Assembly: GCA_018830105.1 (NCBI GenBank)
Contig: JAHJTC010000024.1
Coordinates: 62,001-126,000, forward strand
DNA length: 64,000 nt
Source of the DNA: Bacteroidota bacterium
GTDB lineage: Bacteria > Bacteroidota > Bacteroidia > Bacteroidales > F082
Direction of reading: 5' to 3'
The notes beneath the pieces were generated by a model. It worked only from the letters and a program-made list of their open reading frames with translations, was not told where the DNA came from and did not search any database. The translations under genes were made by a program, and so were the position numbers. This document shows positions 28,849 through 37,734 of the stretch, in pieces (positions within the stretch are counted from its first letter, which is position 1; every line of letters starts with the position of its first letter).

Positions 28849-30424
28849 GTCAATTTGCCTCTATTTTCAAGTACATCAGCCCTTTCGCCTGAGAACTTAT
28901 CGCTTTTTTGATATTGGAAAAAATCATCATTATTTTGATGAATATTTCAATCGCATGATTTTAAGAAGAGTCGCCGAAAAAAGCTATCTTCCAATGAATG
29001 CGCTGTTGCTCAAAGCCATCAAAGAAAATGGTTCGGCTTTTAAAGTCAGTTTTTCTTTCTCAGGCATTGTATTGGAACAAATGGAAATGTATGCGCCTGA
29101 GGTGCTCGACAGCTTTCGAAAACTCATCAGTACCGGACAGGTCGAAGTATTGGCCGAAACCTATGCACACTCTTTAAGCTCGCTTCAAAATGCGGGCGAA
29201 TTTGAGAGACAGGTGAAAGCGCACAGCGAAAAAATAGAACAGGTTTTTGGCATTAAACCAACAAGCTTTCGCAATACCGAACTAATTTACTCCGACGATA
29301 TAGGAGCACGTGTAGCTGATATGGGTTTTAACATCATGCTTACTGAAGGTCCCAAACATGTACTTGGCTGGAAAAGTCCGAACTACTTGTACACCAATGC
29401 TATAAATCCTAAATTAAAGCTGATGTTGCGTAACTTTAGATTAAGCGACGACATTACTTTTCGCTTTTCGCAGCAGAGCTGGCCTGAGTGGCCCATCACA
29501 GCAGAAAAGTTTGTGGGATGGATCAATAATATGCCGGAGAAAGAAGAAGTAGTGAACGTTTTTATGGATTATGAAACTTTTGGAGAACACCAACCTGCAT
29601 CAACAGGTATTTTTGAGTTTATGAAAGTTTTGCCGGCAATGATCCTGAAAAATACCGCTTTTAAATTCAGAACTCCCGCCGAAATTACGAAAATCCATCA
29701 ACCAATATCAGCTATTCAAGTCCCCTACCCCATTTCTTGGGCTGATGAAGAACGAGACCTTTCCGCTTGGACTGGAAATAATTTGCAGGATGATGCTATG
29801 GAGAAGCTTTACAGTTTGGCAGATAAAATTAATGCTACAGATGATACTGCTCTAAAGCAGGATTGGAATTATTTGCAGTCGTCTGATCATTTTTTCTATA
29901 TGTGTACAAAATGGCTGTCTGATGGTGATTTGCATAAGTATTTCAATCATTATCCTTCGCCCTATGAGGCCTATATTAATTATATGAATGTGTTGTCTGA
30001 TTTCATCATCAGGGTTGACGAAAAGCTACCTGAAGCGAGCAAACTGATGAACGAGCTGATCGATAATACCGGCAAGCTCGGTCAGAAGATTGGCCAAATG
30101 GCATCCGAAAAAATACATGAGGCAGAGAAGTCAGTAAAGGATAAATTTACAGAAACAAAAAAACAGGCTAAACCAGTGTTTGATGACATCAAACATATGT
30201 CTGATGCCAAAGTAAAAAAGCTCATCAAAGAGCTGGACGCCGAACAGCTTGTGATTGCCATGAAAGATGCAGGCCACGAAATCAGGGAAAAGGTACTGCC
30301 AAATCTTACCAAAAAAACACGGCAACAATTTGAAAGCCTGCACGAAAAGCTTTCGGATGTTAACAAAAAAGATGTTCAGTCCATGCGAAAAAAAGTCGAA
30401 GAAAAGCTTAAAAAGTTTTTCTAA
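28841..30424 (+). CDS. GH57 alpha-glucan enzyme with C-terminal FliG-like domain
   Basis: The protein has 527 residues. Residues 1-395 form a GH57 catalytic domain: start ICLYFQVHQPFRL, catalytic nucleophile Glu147 in FRNTELIYSDD and acid/base Asp243 in FMDYETFGEH. GH57 includes alpha-amylases, 4-alpha-glucanotransferases and branching enzymes; the activity here is not resolved, though a branching role would fill a gap in the locus. Residues about 405-450 are an amphipathic helical linker. Residues 452-527 resemble the C-terminal domain of the flagellar motor protein FliG (KKLIKELDAEQLVIAMKDAG, REKVLPNLTKK). The protein has no signal peptide, and no flagellar gene is nearby. Confidence 0.9.
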   Translation: MNKSICLYFQVHQPFRLRTYRFFDIGKNHHYFDEYFNRMILRRVAEKSYLPMNALLLKAIKENGSAFKVSFSFSGIVLEQMEMYAPEVLDSFRKLISTGQVEVLAETYAHSLSSLQNAGEFERQVKAHSEKIEQVFGIKPTSFRNTELIYSDDIGARVADMGFNIMLTEGPKHVLGWKSPNYLYTNAINPKLKLMLRNFRLSDDITFRFSQQSWPEWPITAEKFVGWINNMPEKEEVVNVFMDYETFGEHQPASTGIFEFMKVLPAMILKNTAFKFRTPAEITKIHQPISAIQVPYPISWADEERDLSAWTGNNLQDDAMEKLYSLADKINATDDTALKQDWNYLQSSDHFFYMCTKWLSDGDLHKYFNHYPSPYEAYINYMNVLSDFIIRVDEKLPEASKLMNELIDNTGKLGQKIGQMASEKIHEAEKSVKDKFTETKKQAKPVFDDIKHMSDAKVKKLIKELDAEQLVIAMKDAGHEIREKVLPNLTKKTRQQFESLHEKLSDVNKKDVQSMRKKVEEKLKKFF

Positions 30425-30480
30425 AAATCAATTACCTGAAACTACTATTATCTTTAATATCAGCTAAATAAATCTAAATA

Positions 30481-30501
30481 TCAGGCTTTTCAACAGCCTG
30501 A
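30481..30501 (+). other. Stem-loop between GH57 and fusion genes
   Basis: TCAGGCT (30481-30487) and AGCCTGA (30495-30501) form a perfect 7-bp stem with loop TTTCAAC. No T-run follows, so it is more likely a processing, stability or attenuation element than a terminator. The rest of the 178-bp gap shows no gene. Confidence 0.35.
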
Positions 30502-30602
30502 ACCGAATGTGAAATATCTATTTTGGAACTGCGGATTAATGCTCAAAAAAAATGATGCAATTATCAACATATCAGGCATTGAAGATTCGGAAATTTTAAA
30601 AA

Positions 30603-33600
30603 ATGAAAAAAATGAAAAACACTGCTTATATCTTTGAAACCAGCTGGGAAGTGTGCAATATGGTAGGAGGAATTTATACTGTTTTGTCCACAAAATCCAG
30701 CCAGATGAAGGAGCTCTTCGGAGATCATTATATCACCATTGGACCCGACGTTTGGAAGGAAACAAGAGAAAATCCCTACTTTATCGAAGACACCAAACTT
30801 TTTGCCGGCTGGCGTAAAAAATTAGCTGCCAAAGGCATAAAAGTTAGAATAGGTCGCTGGTCGATTAAGAGCAAACCCATTGCCATACTTATTGATTTTA
30901 CACCGCTTTTCGTAAAAAAAGACAGCATTTTTACCGAACTTTGGGAGACCTTTAAGCTTGATTCTATCCACGGACCCTGGGATTATATCGAACCCGCTAT
31001 GTTTGGATATGCTGCAGGCCAGGTTATTGAAAGCTTTAACGAAACACATTTAACTTCTGAAAATAAGGCTATTGCACATTTTCACGAATGGATGACAGGT
31101 ACCGGTGTACTCTATTTGAAGAAGCATAGCCCGCAAATAGCTACTGTATTTACAACCCATGCCACTTATATGGGGCGAGCTATTGCCGGCAATGGAATGC
31201 CTTTGTACAAAGACCTAAAAAACTACAACCCGGCCGTTATTGCCGACAGGTTAAACATCATTTCACAGCAATCGCTGGAACAATCAGCCAGCCAACAAGC
31301 TGACGCATTTACGACAGTTAGCGAGATCACAGCTGCAGAATGTGAGCAGTTTCTGGGACGCACACCTGACGCCATTACAATCAACGGATTTGATAAAGAT
31401 TTTATGATTGACAGGGAGGCCTTGGCTGAGAAACGTCAATTATCCAGAAACAAAATACTTTCCATTGCTGAGGCTATGGTAGGTGGTGTTTTACCGGCTG
31501 ATAGTCTAATGATAATCAACAGCGGACGCTATGAGTTCAAAAACAAAGGCATTGATGTATTTATTGATGCACTTGCCGCATTAAATAATAGCGAAAGTCT
31601 CGACCGTGAGGTAATCGCCTTTATTACAGTGCCAGCTAACATTTCGGGAGCCTCAAAAGAACTCAAGAAACGCTTGAGCGAACCCGAGATTGCAAAACAT
31701 CCAACCGAGATTCCATCAACACATCATTTGTTCGATCCCGCGAATGATCAGGTCTTGAAAAAGATGAAAGCAGCAGGACTCAATAACCAGCCATCGGATA
31801 AAGTGAAGCTGATATTTGTGCCCTCCTACCTCAATGGTTCCGATGGGATTTTCGATATAAACTATTACGATTTTTTAACTGCCTTTGATTTGTCTGTTTT
31901 CCCTTCCTATTATGAGCCCTGGGGTTATACGCCACTCGAAAGCATCGCTTTTGCTATCCCGACGATCACAACGGATTTGGCAGGCTTTGGCAAATGGGCA
32001 ATTCAGCAGGAATCAAATAGTGAAGCTGTTACTGTTGTAAGAAGAAATGAGGAAAACTACGATGAAATTGTGAAAGCCATTGCTGATCGGATGTTGAGCT
32101 TTTCGCAAAACAAAGAAGAAGAAATGCACGTGATAGGCACACAATCACTTGAGCTCGCCGGACATGCCCTATGGACTGATTTGATTTCCAATTATCAACA
32201 AGCATGGAAAATTGCGCTTGATAAACTTGAAGGAAGATCAGATCAAATTGAAATTAAACGTCATACGGAAACATTACGAAATTTCGATTTCCGTAAACAA
32301 GATCAACCCAATTGGAAAAAGGTGCTGATTCAGCCAGTTTACACCAAAGAGCTGCAAAAACTCAACGAGCTGGCCAGAAACCTATGGTGGTCGTGGAACT
32401 ACGAGGCCATTTCGCTTTTTGAATCAATCGACCCTGAAGGCTGGAAAACGGCCGAACAAAACCCTATCCCACTTATGGAAGGCTTATCCAAAAAGCAGAT
32501 GGAAGAGCTAGAAGGCGATAAGGAGTTTATTACTAAGCTAAACAAAGTTTACAAAAACTTTAAGGCTTATATGGCCGAAAAACCATCCAAAAACGACTTA
32601 ATTGCCTATTTCAGTATGGAATACGGCCTGCATAAAAGCCTTAAAATCTATTCTGGAGGATTGGGAATTTTGGCCGGCGATTATCTCAAAGAGGCCTCAG
32701 ATTCTGGTGCATATATGGTAGCAACAGGTTTGCTTTATCGCTATGGCTACTTCAGCCAGGGCATTTCACTTTTTGGAGATCAGCTTGCACAATATATTCC
32801 ACAAAAATTTACGCACCTGCCGCTCGAACCTGTGCGCGATGACAATGGCGAATGGATTACCATAAGCATAGCTTTCCCAGGCAGAAATGTGGTTGCCAAA
32901 GCCTGGAAAGTGAATGTTGGCCGTGTTGAACTCTTTTTGCTTGATACCGATATTGAAGAAAATCAAATAGAAGATCGCAGCATTACCCATCAATTGTATG
33001 GCGGTGACAGCGAAATGCGCTTCAAACAGGAAATGGTTTTGGGCGTGGGCGGAATCCGGTTGCATGAAATATTAAAAATCAAACCTCAAATTTATCATTG
33101 CAACGAAGGCCATTCTGCTTTCATCGGTTTGGAACGACTCAGGATATTTATCGAAAAACATAACCTGAGTTTTGATGTAGCCAAAGAACTTGTGCGTTCA
33201 TCCATGTTATTTACAACACATACACCTGTTCCGGCAGGCCACGACTCATTTGAAGAACATCTGTTGCGTACCTATATGCCGCATTATGCCAATAGGCTAA
33301 ATATTGGCTGGGACGATTTCATGAACCTTGGAAAGTTTCGCCCAAACGACCCCATCGAAAAATTCTCGATGAGTGTGCTGGCGGCTAATCTTAGTCAGGA
33401 AATTAATGGCGTAAGTCAAATTCATGGGCGGGTTTCTAGAGAAATGTTCCAACCGCTGTATCCCGGATATTTTGAAAACGAACTTCATATTGGCTATGTA
33501 ACAAATGGCGTGCATTTTCCTACCTGGACAGATTCGGCCTGGCAACAGCTCTATAGCAACTATTTTGGAGATGATTTCTTCCACGATCAGTCTAATCCAT

Positions 33601-34841
33601 CATTCTGGTCGCATATAAAAGAGGTGCCTGATCAGGAGATCTGGAATATTCGGACCCAGCTCAAAGAAGAGCTGATTCATTACATAAAATATCGGGTCAA
33701 AAGCGATATGACTTTGCGTCAGGAGAGTCCGAAACTAATCCTAAGAACACTTGAAAACCTTAATAAAGACGCACTCATTATAGGTTTTGCCCGTCGATTT
33801 GCAACGTATAAACGTGCCCATTTGCTATTTGCCAACCTGGAAAGGCTATCACAAATAGTGAATAATCCTGAAAAGCCTGTTCTTTTCCTTTTTGCCGGCA
33901 AAGCACATCCCAACGATAAAGCCGGCCAGGATTTGATCAAACGAATCATGGAAATAGCGCGAATGCCAGAGTTTTCGGGCAAAGTACTTTTTATCGAAAA
34001 TTACGATATGGAACTCGGCAAAATACTCACCAGCTCAGTAGATGTGTGGCTCAATACGCCAACGCGACCATTGGAAGCCTCAGGCACAAGCGGTGAAAAA
34101 GCTGTAATGAACGGCGTATTAAACTTCTCCGTACTCGATGGCTGGTGGGCAGAAGGTTATAAGCCAAATGCCGGATGGGCCATTCAGGAAGGCAGAACTT
34201 ATCATAATCAGCAATATCAGGACGAGTTGGATGCCGAAACAATCTATAACCTGCTCGAAAACGACATTACAGTAAGCTATTTCAATCGTGGAAATGACGG
34301 AATACCGGCGCAGTGGATTAAGTTTATCAAGAATAATATTGCTGATATAGCACCTCATTTTACCATGAAACGGATGCTGGATGATTATTTCGAACGTTTT
34401 TACAATAAACTTACAGCACGCGCGAAGGCTATGCGCGCCAATCGCTATGAGTTAGCTTTCCAGATTGATGCGTGGAAATCAAAGATAAAAAGCAATTGGG
34501 ACAAAGTTGATGTTAAAACCATAAAAGTGCCCGACCCAACGGTACGCCCCTTAGATTTTGGCGAGAATTTCATCGCTGAAATTACGCTGGAGACAGGTGA
34601 AATTGAAGCCGGTGACATTGCTATTGAATTGCTATTTGGCAGAAAGCTACACGATAAAATCGATGAAATTATTTTTGTAGAACCTATGGATCTTATTGAA
34701 TCAGGAGAAAACTGGAGTACCTACAAAATTAATGTTCCCATTTATCGCGCAGGTGTTTATGATTATACGTTCAGGATTTATCCTACCAATAAATTTTTAC
34801 CACACCGTCAGGATTTACCCCTGGTAAAATGGATCGGATAA
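30603..34841 (+). CDS. glgP: Fusion of GT3 glycogen synthase and GT35 alpha-glucan phosphorylase
   Basis: The protein has 1412 residues in one uninterrupted frame. Residues 1-545 match the eukaryote-like GT3 glycogen synthase: FETSWEVCNMVGGIYTVLS at the start, HFHEWMTG, TTHATYMGR and the E-x7-E motif YYEPWGYTPLE (Glu438, Glu446). Residues about 585-1400 form an alpha-glucan phosphorylase of the short-loop Thermotoga/AgpA type: a DUF3417 module (NLARNLWWSWNYEA near 590), AYFSMEYGLH, YSGGLGILAGDYLKEASD and the PLP lysine Lys1166 in EASGTSGEKAVMNG. One chain would thus both extend glycogen from UDP-glucose and release glucose-1-phosphate. Two in-frame ATGs (30603, 30612) are possible starts. Confidence 0.93.
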   Translation: MKKMKNTAYIFETSWEVCNMVGGIYTVLSTKSSQMKELFGDHYITIGPDVWKETRENPYFIEDTKLFAGWRKKLAAKGIKVRIGRWSIKSKPIAILIDFTPLFVKKDSIFTELWETFKLDSIHGPWDYIEPAMFGYAAGQVIESFNETHLTSENKAIAHFHEWMTGTGVLYLKKHSPQIATVFTTHATYMGRAIAGNGMPLYKDLKNYNPAVIADRLNIISQQSLEQSASQQADAFTTVSEITAAECEQFLGRTPDAITINGFDKDFMIDREALAEKRQLSRNKILSIAEAMVGGVLPADSLMIINSGRYEFKNKGIDVFIDALAALNNSESLDREVIAFITVPANISGASKELKKRLSEPEIAKHPTEIPSTHHLFDPANDQVLKKMKAAGLNNQPSDKVKLIFVPSYLNGSDGIFDINYYDFLTAFDLSVFPSYYEPWGYTPLESIAFAIPTITTDLAGFGKWAIQQESNSEAVTVVRRNEENYDEIVKAIADRMLSFSQNKEEEMHVIGTQSLELAGHALWTDLISNYQQAWKIALDKLEGRSDQIEIKRHTETLRNFDFRKQDQPNWKKVLIQPVYTKELQKLNELARNLWWSWNYEAISLFESIDPEGWKTAEQNPIPLMEGLSKKQMEELEGDKEFITKLNKVYKNFKAYMAEKPSKNDLIAYFSMEYGLHKSLKIYSGGLGILAGDYLKEASDSGAYMVATGLLYRYGYFSQGISLFGDQLAQYIPQKFTHLPLEPVRDDNGEWITISIAFPGRNVVAKAWKVNVGRVELFLLDTDIEENQIEDRSITHQLYGGDSEMRFKQEMVLGVGGIRLHEILKIKPQIYHCNEGHSAFIGLERLRIFIEKHNLSFDVAKELVRSSMLFTTHTPVPAGHDSFEEHLLRTYMPHYANRLNIGWDDFMNLGKFRPNDPIEKFSMSVLAANLSQEINGVSQIHGRVSREMFQPLYPGYFENELHIGYVTNGVHFPTWTDSAWQQLYSNYFGDDFFHDQSNPSFWSHIKEVPDQEIWNIRTQLKEELIHYIKYRVKSDMTLRQESPKLILRTLENLNKDALIIGFARRFATYKRAHLLFANLERLSQIVNNPEKPVLFLFAGKAHPNDKAGQDLIKRIMEIARMPEFSGKVLFIENYDMELGKILTSSVDVWLNTPTRPLEASGTSGEKAVMNGVLNFSVLDGWWAEGYKPNAGWAIQEGRTYHNQQYQDELDAETIYNLLENDITVSYFNRGNDGIPAQWIKFIKNNIADIAPHFTMKRMLDDYFERFYNKLTARAKAMRANRYELAFQIDAWKSKIKSNWDKVDVKTIKVPDPTVRPLDFGENFIAEITLETGEIEAGDIAIELLFGRKLHDKIDEIIFVEPMDLIESGENWSTYKINVPIYRAGVYDYTFRIYPTNKFLPHRQDLPLVKWIG

Positions 34842-34846
34842 ACAAA

Positions 34847-34881
34847 AAAAAGCCCTGTTAAAAACATTAACAGGGCTTTTT
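34847..34881. terminator. Strong bidirectional terminator after the glycogen locus
   Basis: A perfect 11-bp stem AGCCCTGTTAA (34851-34861)/TTAACAGGGCT (34867-34877) with loop AAACA is flanked by A- and T-runs on both sides. It ends the glycogen locus and can stop minus-strand transcription from pepD, which ends at 34955. Confidence 0.95.
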
Positions 34882-34954
34882 TTTTACTTAGCCAATCAAA
34901 AACCAGCAGAAAAATGCGCTCTTCAAGGCTTACAAACAGGCTGGCTTAAGCAAG

Positions 34955-36415
34955 CTATTCTGTAGGAATCTTTTTCAAAACGTCCAATGTAAGTTTCCAG
35001 AATTTATCTACTGTTTCAATATTTAAGCGCTCATCGGGTGAGTGCGCTCCTTTGATGGTGGGGCCAAACGAAATCATATCCATGCCCGGGTATTTATCCC
35101 CGATCAATCCGCATTCAAGCCCGGCATGAATGGCTTTCACATCCGGTTCCTGATCAAATAAAGTTTTATAAGATTCAACCGTAATCGCTCTAATTTCCGA
35201 CTTTGGATCAGGTGCCCAACCCGGATAGCCATTACTGTGCCTTACTTTGGCTCCAGTCATTGCAAAGCAGGAAGCCACCATATTGGCTATATCTTCCTTG
35301 GAAGACTCCACAGAGCTGCGCTGACTTGTTGTAATAAGGGCTTTACCACCCTCCATCCGCACAGCAGCCAGATTAGTGGAAGTCTCAACAAAATCAGGAA
35401 TGCGCTGCGACCAGGCGATAACGCCATGCGGACAAGCATAAAGGCTGTTGAGCAATTTCTGTTGGTCATCTGCCACCATCAAGGTATCTTTTGGCGCTGA
35501 ATCTGATAAAAGAATTGCCAAATTGGGCTCAGTTACTTCAAACTCATATGCCATTTCAACTTTCGATTTTTCGACGAAAGCAGCAAAAGCCTTTTGTTGA
35601 TCTTTTGGAAGTCCGACAATTGCATGGCCTTCACGTGCAATGGCATTTCTCAGGTTACCACCTTCGAGATAGTTTAGCCTTAATCCAAAATCTTTGGTGC
35701 CCTGCCACAGTATCCTGGTAAGTAATTTGTTGGCATTAGCAAGTCCTTTATGGATATCATCTCCTGAATGTCCGCCTTTTAATCCTTTTATATCAAGACG
35801 GAAAAATGTGAGCCCAGCCTCGGCTTTTTCCATGGTATAGGGCAACTCAATTACGGTATCTTTTCCGCCGGCACAGCCAATAAACAGCTCCCCTTCGTCT
35901 TCTGAATCCAGATTTAAAAGAATTTTTCCTTCAAGAAAACCGGCTTTAAGGCCAAAAGCACCTGTAAGTCCTGTTTCTTCGTCAATCGTAAACAAACAGG
36001 ATATCGGCCCGTGTTCAATATCTTTGGCAGCAAGTATGGCAAGCTGCGCGGCAATGCCTATGCCATCGTCAGCACCCAGTGTGGTGCCTCTGGCTTTTAC
36101 CCATCCGTCTTCGATAAAAACTTCGATTGGGTCTTTTTCAAAATCATGTACTTTATCACTATTTTTTTCACAAACCATGTCAACATGACTCTGCAGTATG
36201 ACCGTTTTGCGCTTTTCAAAACCTGGCGTTGCCTCCGCCATTATCAGAACATTGCCAACCTCATCCTGTTTATAATCAAGATGATGCTTTTTGGCAAAGT
36301 CAATAAGATAAGCGACAATTTTTTCCTCCTTCTTCGAAGGCCTTGGGATTTGTAGAATTTCAGCAAAATATTTCCAAATTGCTTCGGGCTGTAGTCCAAT
36401 TAATACTTCATTCAT
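34955..36415 (-). CDS. pepD: Aminoacyl-histidine dipeptidase (peptidase D)
   Basis: The protein has 486 residues, M20C family, full length. Zinc ligands and catalytic residues lie in LQSHVDMVCEKN, TLGADDGIGIAAQLA, IDEETGLTGAFGL and HAGLECGLIG; a dimerisation lid is inserted between. It hydrolyses Xaa-His and other unspecific dipeptides in the cytoplasm. It is preceded by a candidate -7 box and lies 61 bases after the receiver-domain gene. Confidence 0.96.
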   Translation of the reverse strand: MNEVLIGLQPEAIWKYFAEILQIPRPSKKEEKIVAYLIDFAKKHHLDYKQDEVGNVLIMAEATPGFEKRKTVILQSHVDMVCEKNSDKVHDFEKDPIEVFIEDGWVKARGTTLGADDGIGIAAQLAILAAKDIEHGPISCLFTIDEETGLTGAFGLKAGFLEGKILLNLDSEDEGELFIGCAGGKDTVIELPYTMEKAEAGLTFFRLDIKGLKGGHSGDDIHKGLANANKLLTRILWQGTKDFGLRLNYLEGGNLRNAIAREGHAIVGLPKDQQKAFAAFVEKSKVEMAYEFEVTEPNLAILLSDSAPKDTLMVADDQQKLLNSLYACPHGVIAWSQRIPDFVETSTNLAAVRMEGGKALITTSQRSSVESSKEDIANMVASCFAMTGAKVRHSNGYPGWAPDPKSEIRAITVESYKTLFDQEPDVKAIHAGLECGLIGDKYPGMDMISFGPTIKGAHSPDERLNIETVDKFWKLTLDVLKKIPTE

Positions 36416-36443
36416 AACTTTTGATATTAGGCTAACAAAAGTA

Positions 36444-36474
36444 CAAATTTAAGCCATTTGAAGCGTAGATGAAA
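36444..36474 (-). promoter_or_regulatory. pepD promoter candidate
   Basis: TAAATTTG (36451-36444, minus strand) with a near-match TTTC 19 bases upstream (36474-36471), just past the stop of the upstream gene. The leader is about 20 bases. Confidence 0.5.
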
Positions 36475-36476
36475 TG

Positions 36477-36950
36477 CTAATCGCGGATGTATCTTGCAAT
36501 CACGTCAAGCAATTCGCGTCTGCGGATAGGTTTTGCAATATAGTCGTTGCATCCGGCTGCCAGACATTGAATACGGTCAGAATGCAAGGCATAGGCTGTT
36601 TGGGCAATAATTTTGACATCCTTCGAGATTTCCCTGATCATTCTGGTAACAGAAAGGCCGCTGATATCGGGCAATCTGATATCCATGAGAATAATCTCTA
36701 TATCTGGTTGCGTTTTAAATAAATTGAAAGCACTGGTTCCGTCTTCCTGATGCAGAATTGTTGCGCCTGTTGGCGTCAGGTAAGCAGAAAGCAATTGAAA
36801 ATTGGAATAAATATCCTCAACAATCAATATTTTTTTTCCCTTAAGTGCATCCTTCAAATAATCATAGGATCCAATCTCCTTGTTTTCAGTGGAATAAAGC
36901 ATTCTGCTGAAATTATTATCAGATTCATTAATAAAACTTTGTACTTTCAT
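36477..36950 (-). CDS. Stand-alone response regulator receiver protein
   Basis: The protein has 157 residues. After about 35 non-conserved residues comes one REC domain (38-155): acidic pair Glu45-Asp46 (LIVEDIYSN), phospho-acceptor Asp90 (ILMDIRLPD), Thr118 (AQTAYA) and Lys140 (IAKPI). There is no output domain, so it likely signals by protein contact, for example as a phosphorelay shuttle or as a detached receiver of a hybrid kinase. No histidine kinase is present in the window. Confidence 0.9.
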   Translation of the reverse strand: MKVQSFINESDNNFSRMLYSTENKEIGSYDYLKDALKGKKILIVEDIYSNFQLLSAYLTPTGATILHQEDGTSAFNLFKTQPDIEIILMDIRLPDISGLSVTRMIREISKDVKIIAQTAYALHSDRIQCLAAGCNDYIAKPIRRRELLDVIARYIRD

Positions 36951-36979
36951 GATGATACGAGATCATTATTGTTTGATAG

Positions 36980-36987
36980 CAAAGTTA
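36980..36987 (-). promoter_or_regulatory. Candidate -7 box for the receiver-domain gene
   Basis: TAACTTTG on the minus strand matches TAnnTTTG, about 30 bases before the start codon. The -33 match is weak. Confidence 0.45.
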
Positions 36988-37011
36988 TAGCTTAATCCAC
37001 TGAAAAGCTAA

Positions 37012-37659
37012 TTATTTTTTCAAGGCCTGAATTGTTGCAGTGGGGTTGGCCGATTTAAAAACGGCATTGCCTGCAACAAGCACATCCGCTCCGGCACTAA
37101 AAAGTGTACCGGCGTTGTCCGTGTTGACGCCTCCATCAACCTCAATTAAAACTTCAGGGGCGATTTTATCAATCATCAAGCGTAATTTTTCAATTTTTCG
37201 CATCGTCTGGGGAATAAATTCCTGGCCACCGAATCCCGGATTCACTGACATGATTAAAACCATATCTGCGTATGGCAGCACATCTTCGAGTAAGCTCACA
37301 TTGGTATGCGGATTTAAAACAACTCCGGCTTTCATCCCGGCTTCCCTGATCTGCTGCAAACAGCGGTGAAGATGCGTGCAGGCTTCGTAATGCACAGATA
37401 AAATATGAGCACCTGCATCGCGAAATGGCAAGATATACCGATCCGGATTAACAATCATCAGGTGTACATCAAGCGGCTTCTCACTCTGCTTGCTAATGGC
37501 ATGAACAACAGGCAGCCCGAAAGAAATATTAGGCACAAAAACGCCATCCATCACATCCAGATGCATCCAGTCGGCCTCGCTCTTATTAATCATTTCTATT
37601 TCCTTACCCAGATCCAGAAAATTAGCGGATAGTAATGAAGGTGCGATCATTTTTTTCAT
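37012..37659 (-). CDS. rpe: Ribulose-phosphate 3-epimerase
   Basis: The protein has 215 residues from the ATG at 37659. An in-frame extension to 37713 would run into the preceding terminator and lies upstream of the predicted transcription start. The TIM-barrel motifs are all present: IAPSLLSANF, HLDVMDGVFVPNISFG, HLMI, MSVNPGFGGQ and VDGGVN. It interconverts ribulose-5-phosphate and xylulose-5-phosphate in the pentose phosphate pathway. It stands downstream of rpoD but appears to have its own promoter. Confidence 0.97.
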   Translation of the reverse strand: MKKMIAPSLLSANFLDLGKEIEMINKSEADWMHLDVMDGVFVPNISFGLPVVHAISKQSEKPLDVHLMIVNPDRYILPFRDAGAHILSVHYEACTHLHRCLQQIREAGMKAGVVLNPHTNVSLLEDVLPYADMVLIMSVNPGFGGQEFIPQTMRKIEKLRLMIDKIAPEVLIEVDGGVNTDNAGTLFSAGADVLVAGNAVFKSANPTATIQALKK

Positions 37660-37695
37660 GAAATGAAGTGTTTGTTTACCTGACAAGTAAAAGTG

Positions 37696-37703
37696 CAAAA
37701 ATA
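37696..37703 (-). promoter_or_regulatory. rpe promoter -7 box
   Basis: TATTTTTG on the minus strand matches TAnnTTTG. It is directly beyond the rpoD terminator and gives a leader of about 30 bases. Confidence 0.5.
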
Positions 37704-37731
37704 AAAAAAGCACCCGAAAGTGCTTTTTTTT
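37703..37731. terminator. Terminator of rpoD
   Basis: AGCAC (37709-37713)/GTGCT (37720-37724) with loop CCGAAA, extended by an A-run on the left and a T-run on the right, so it works on both strands. Confidence 0.85.
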
Positions 37732-37734
37732 AAT

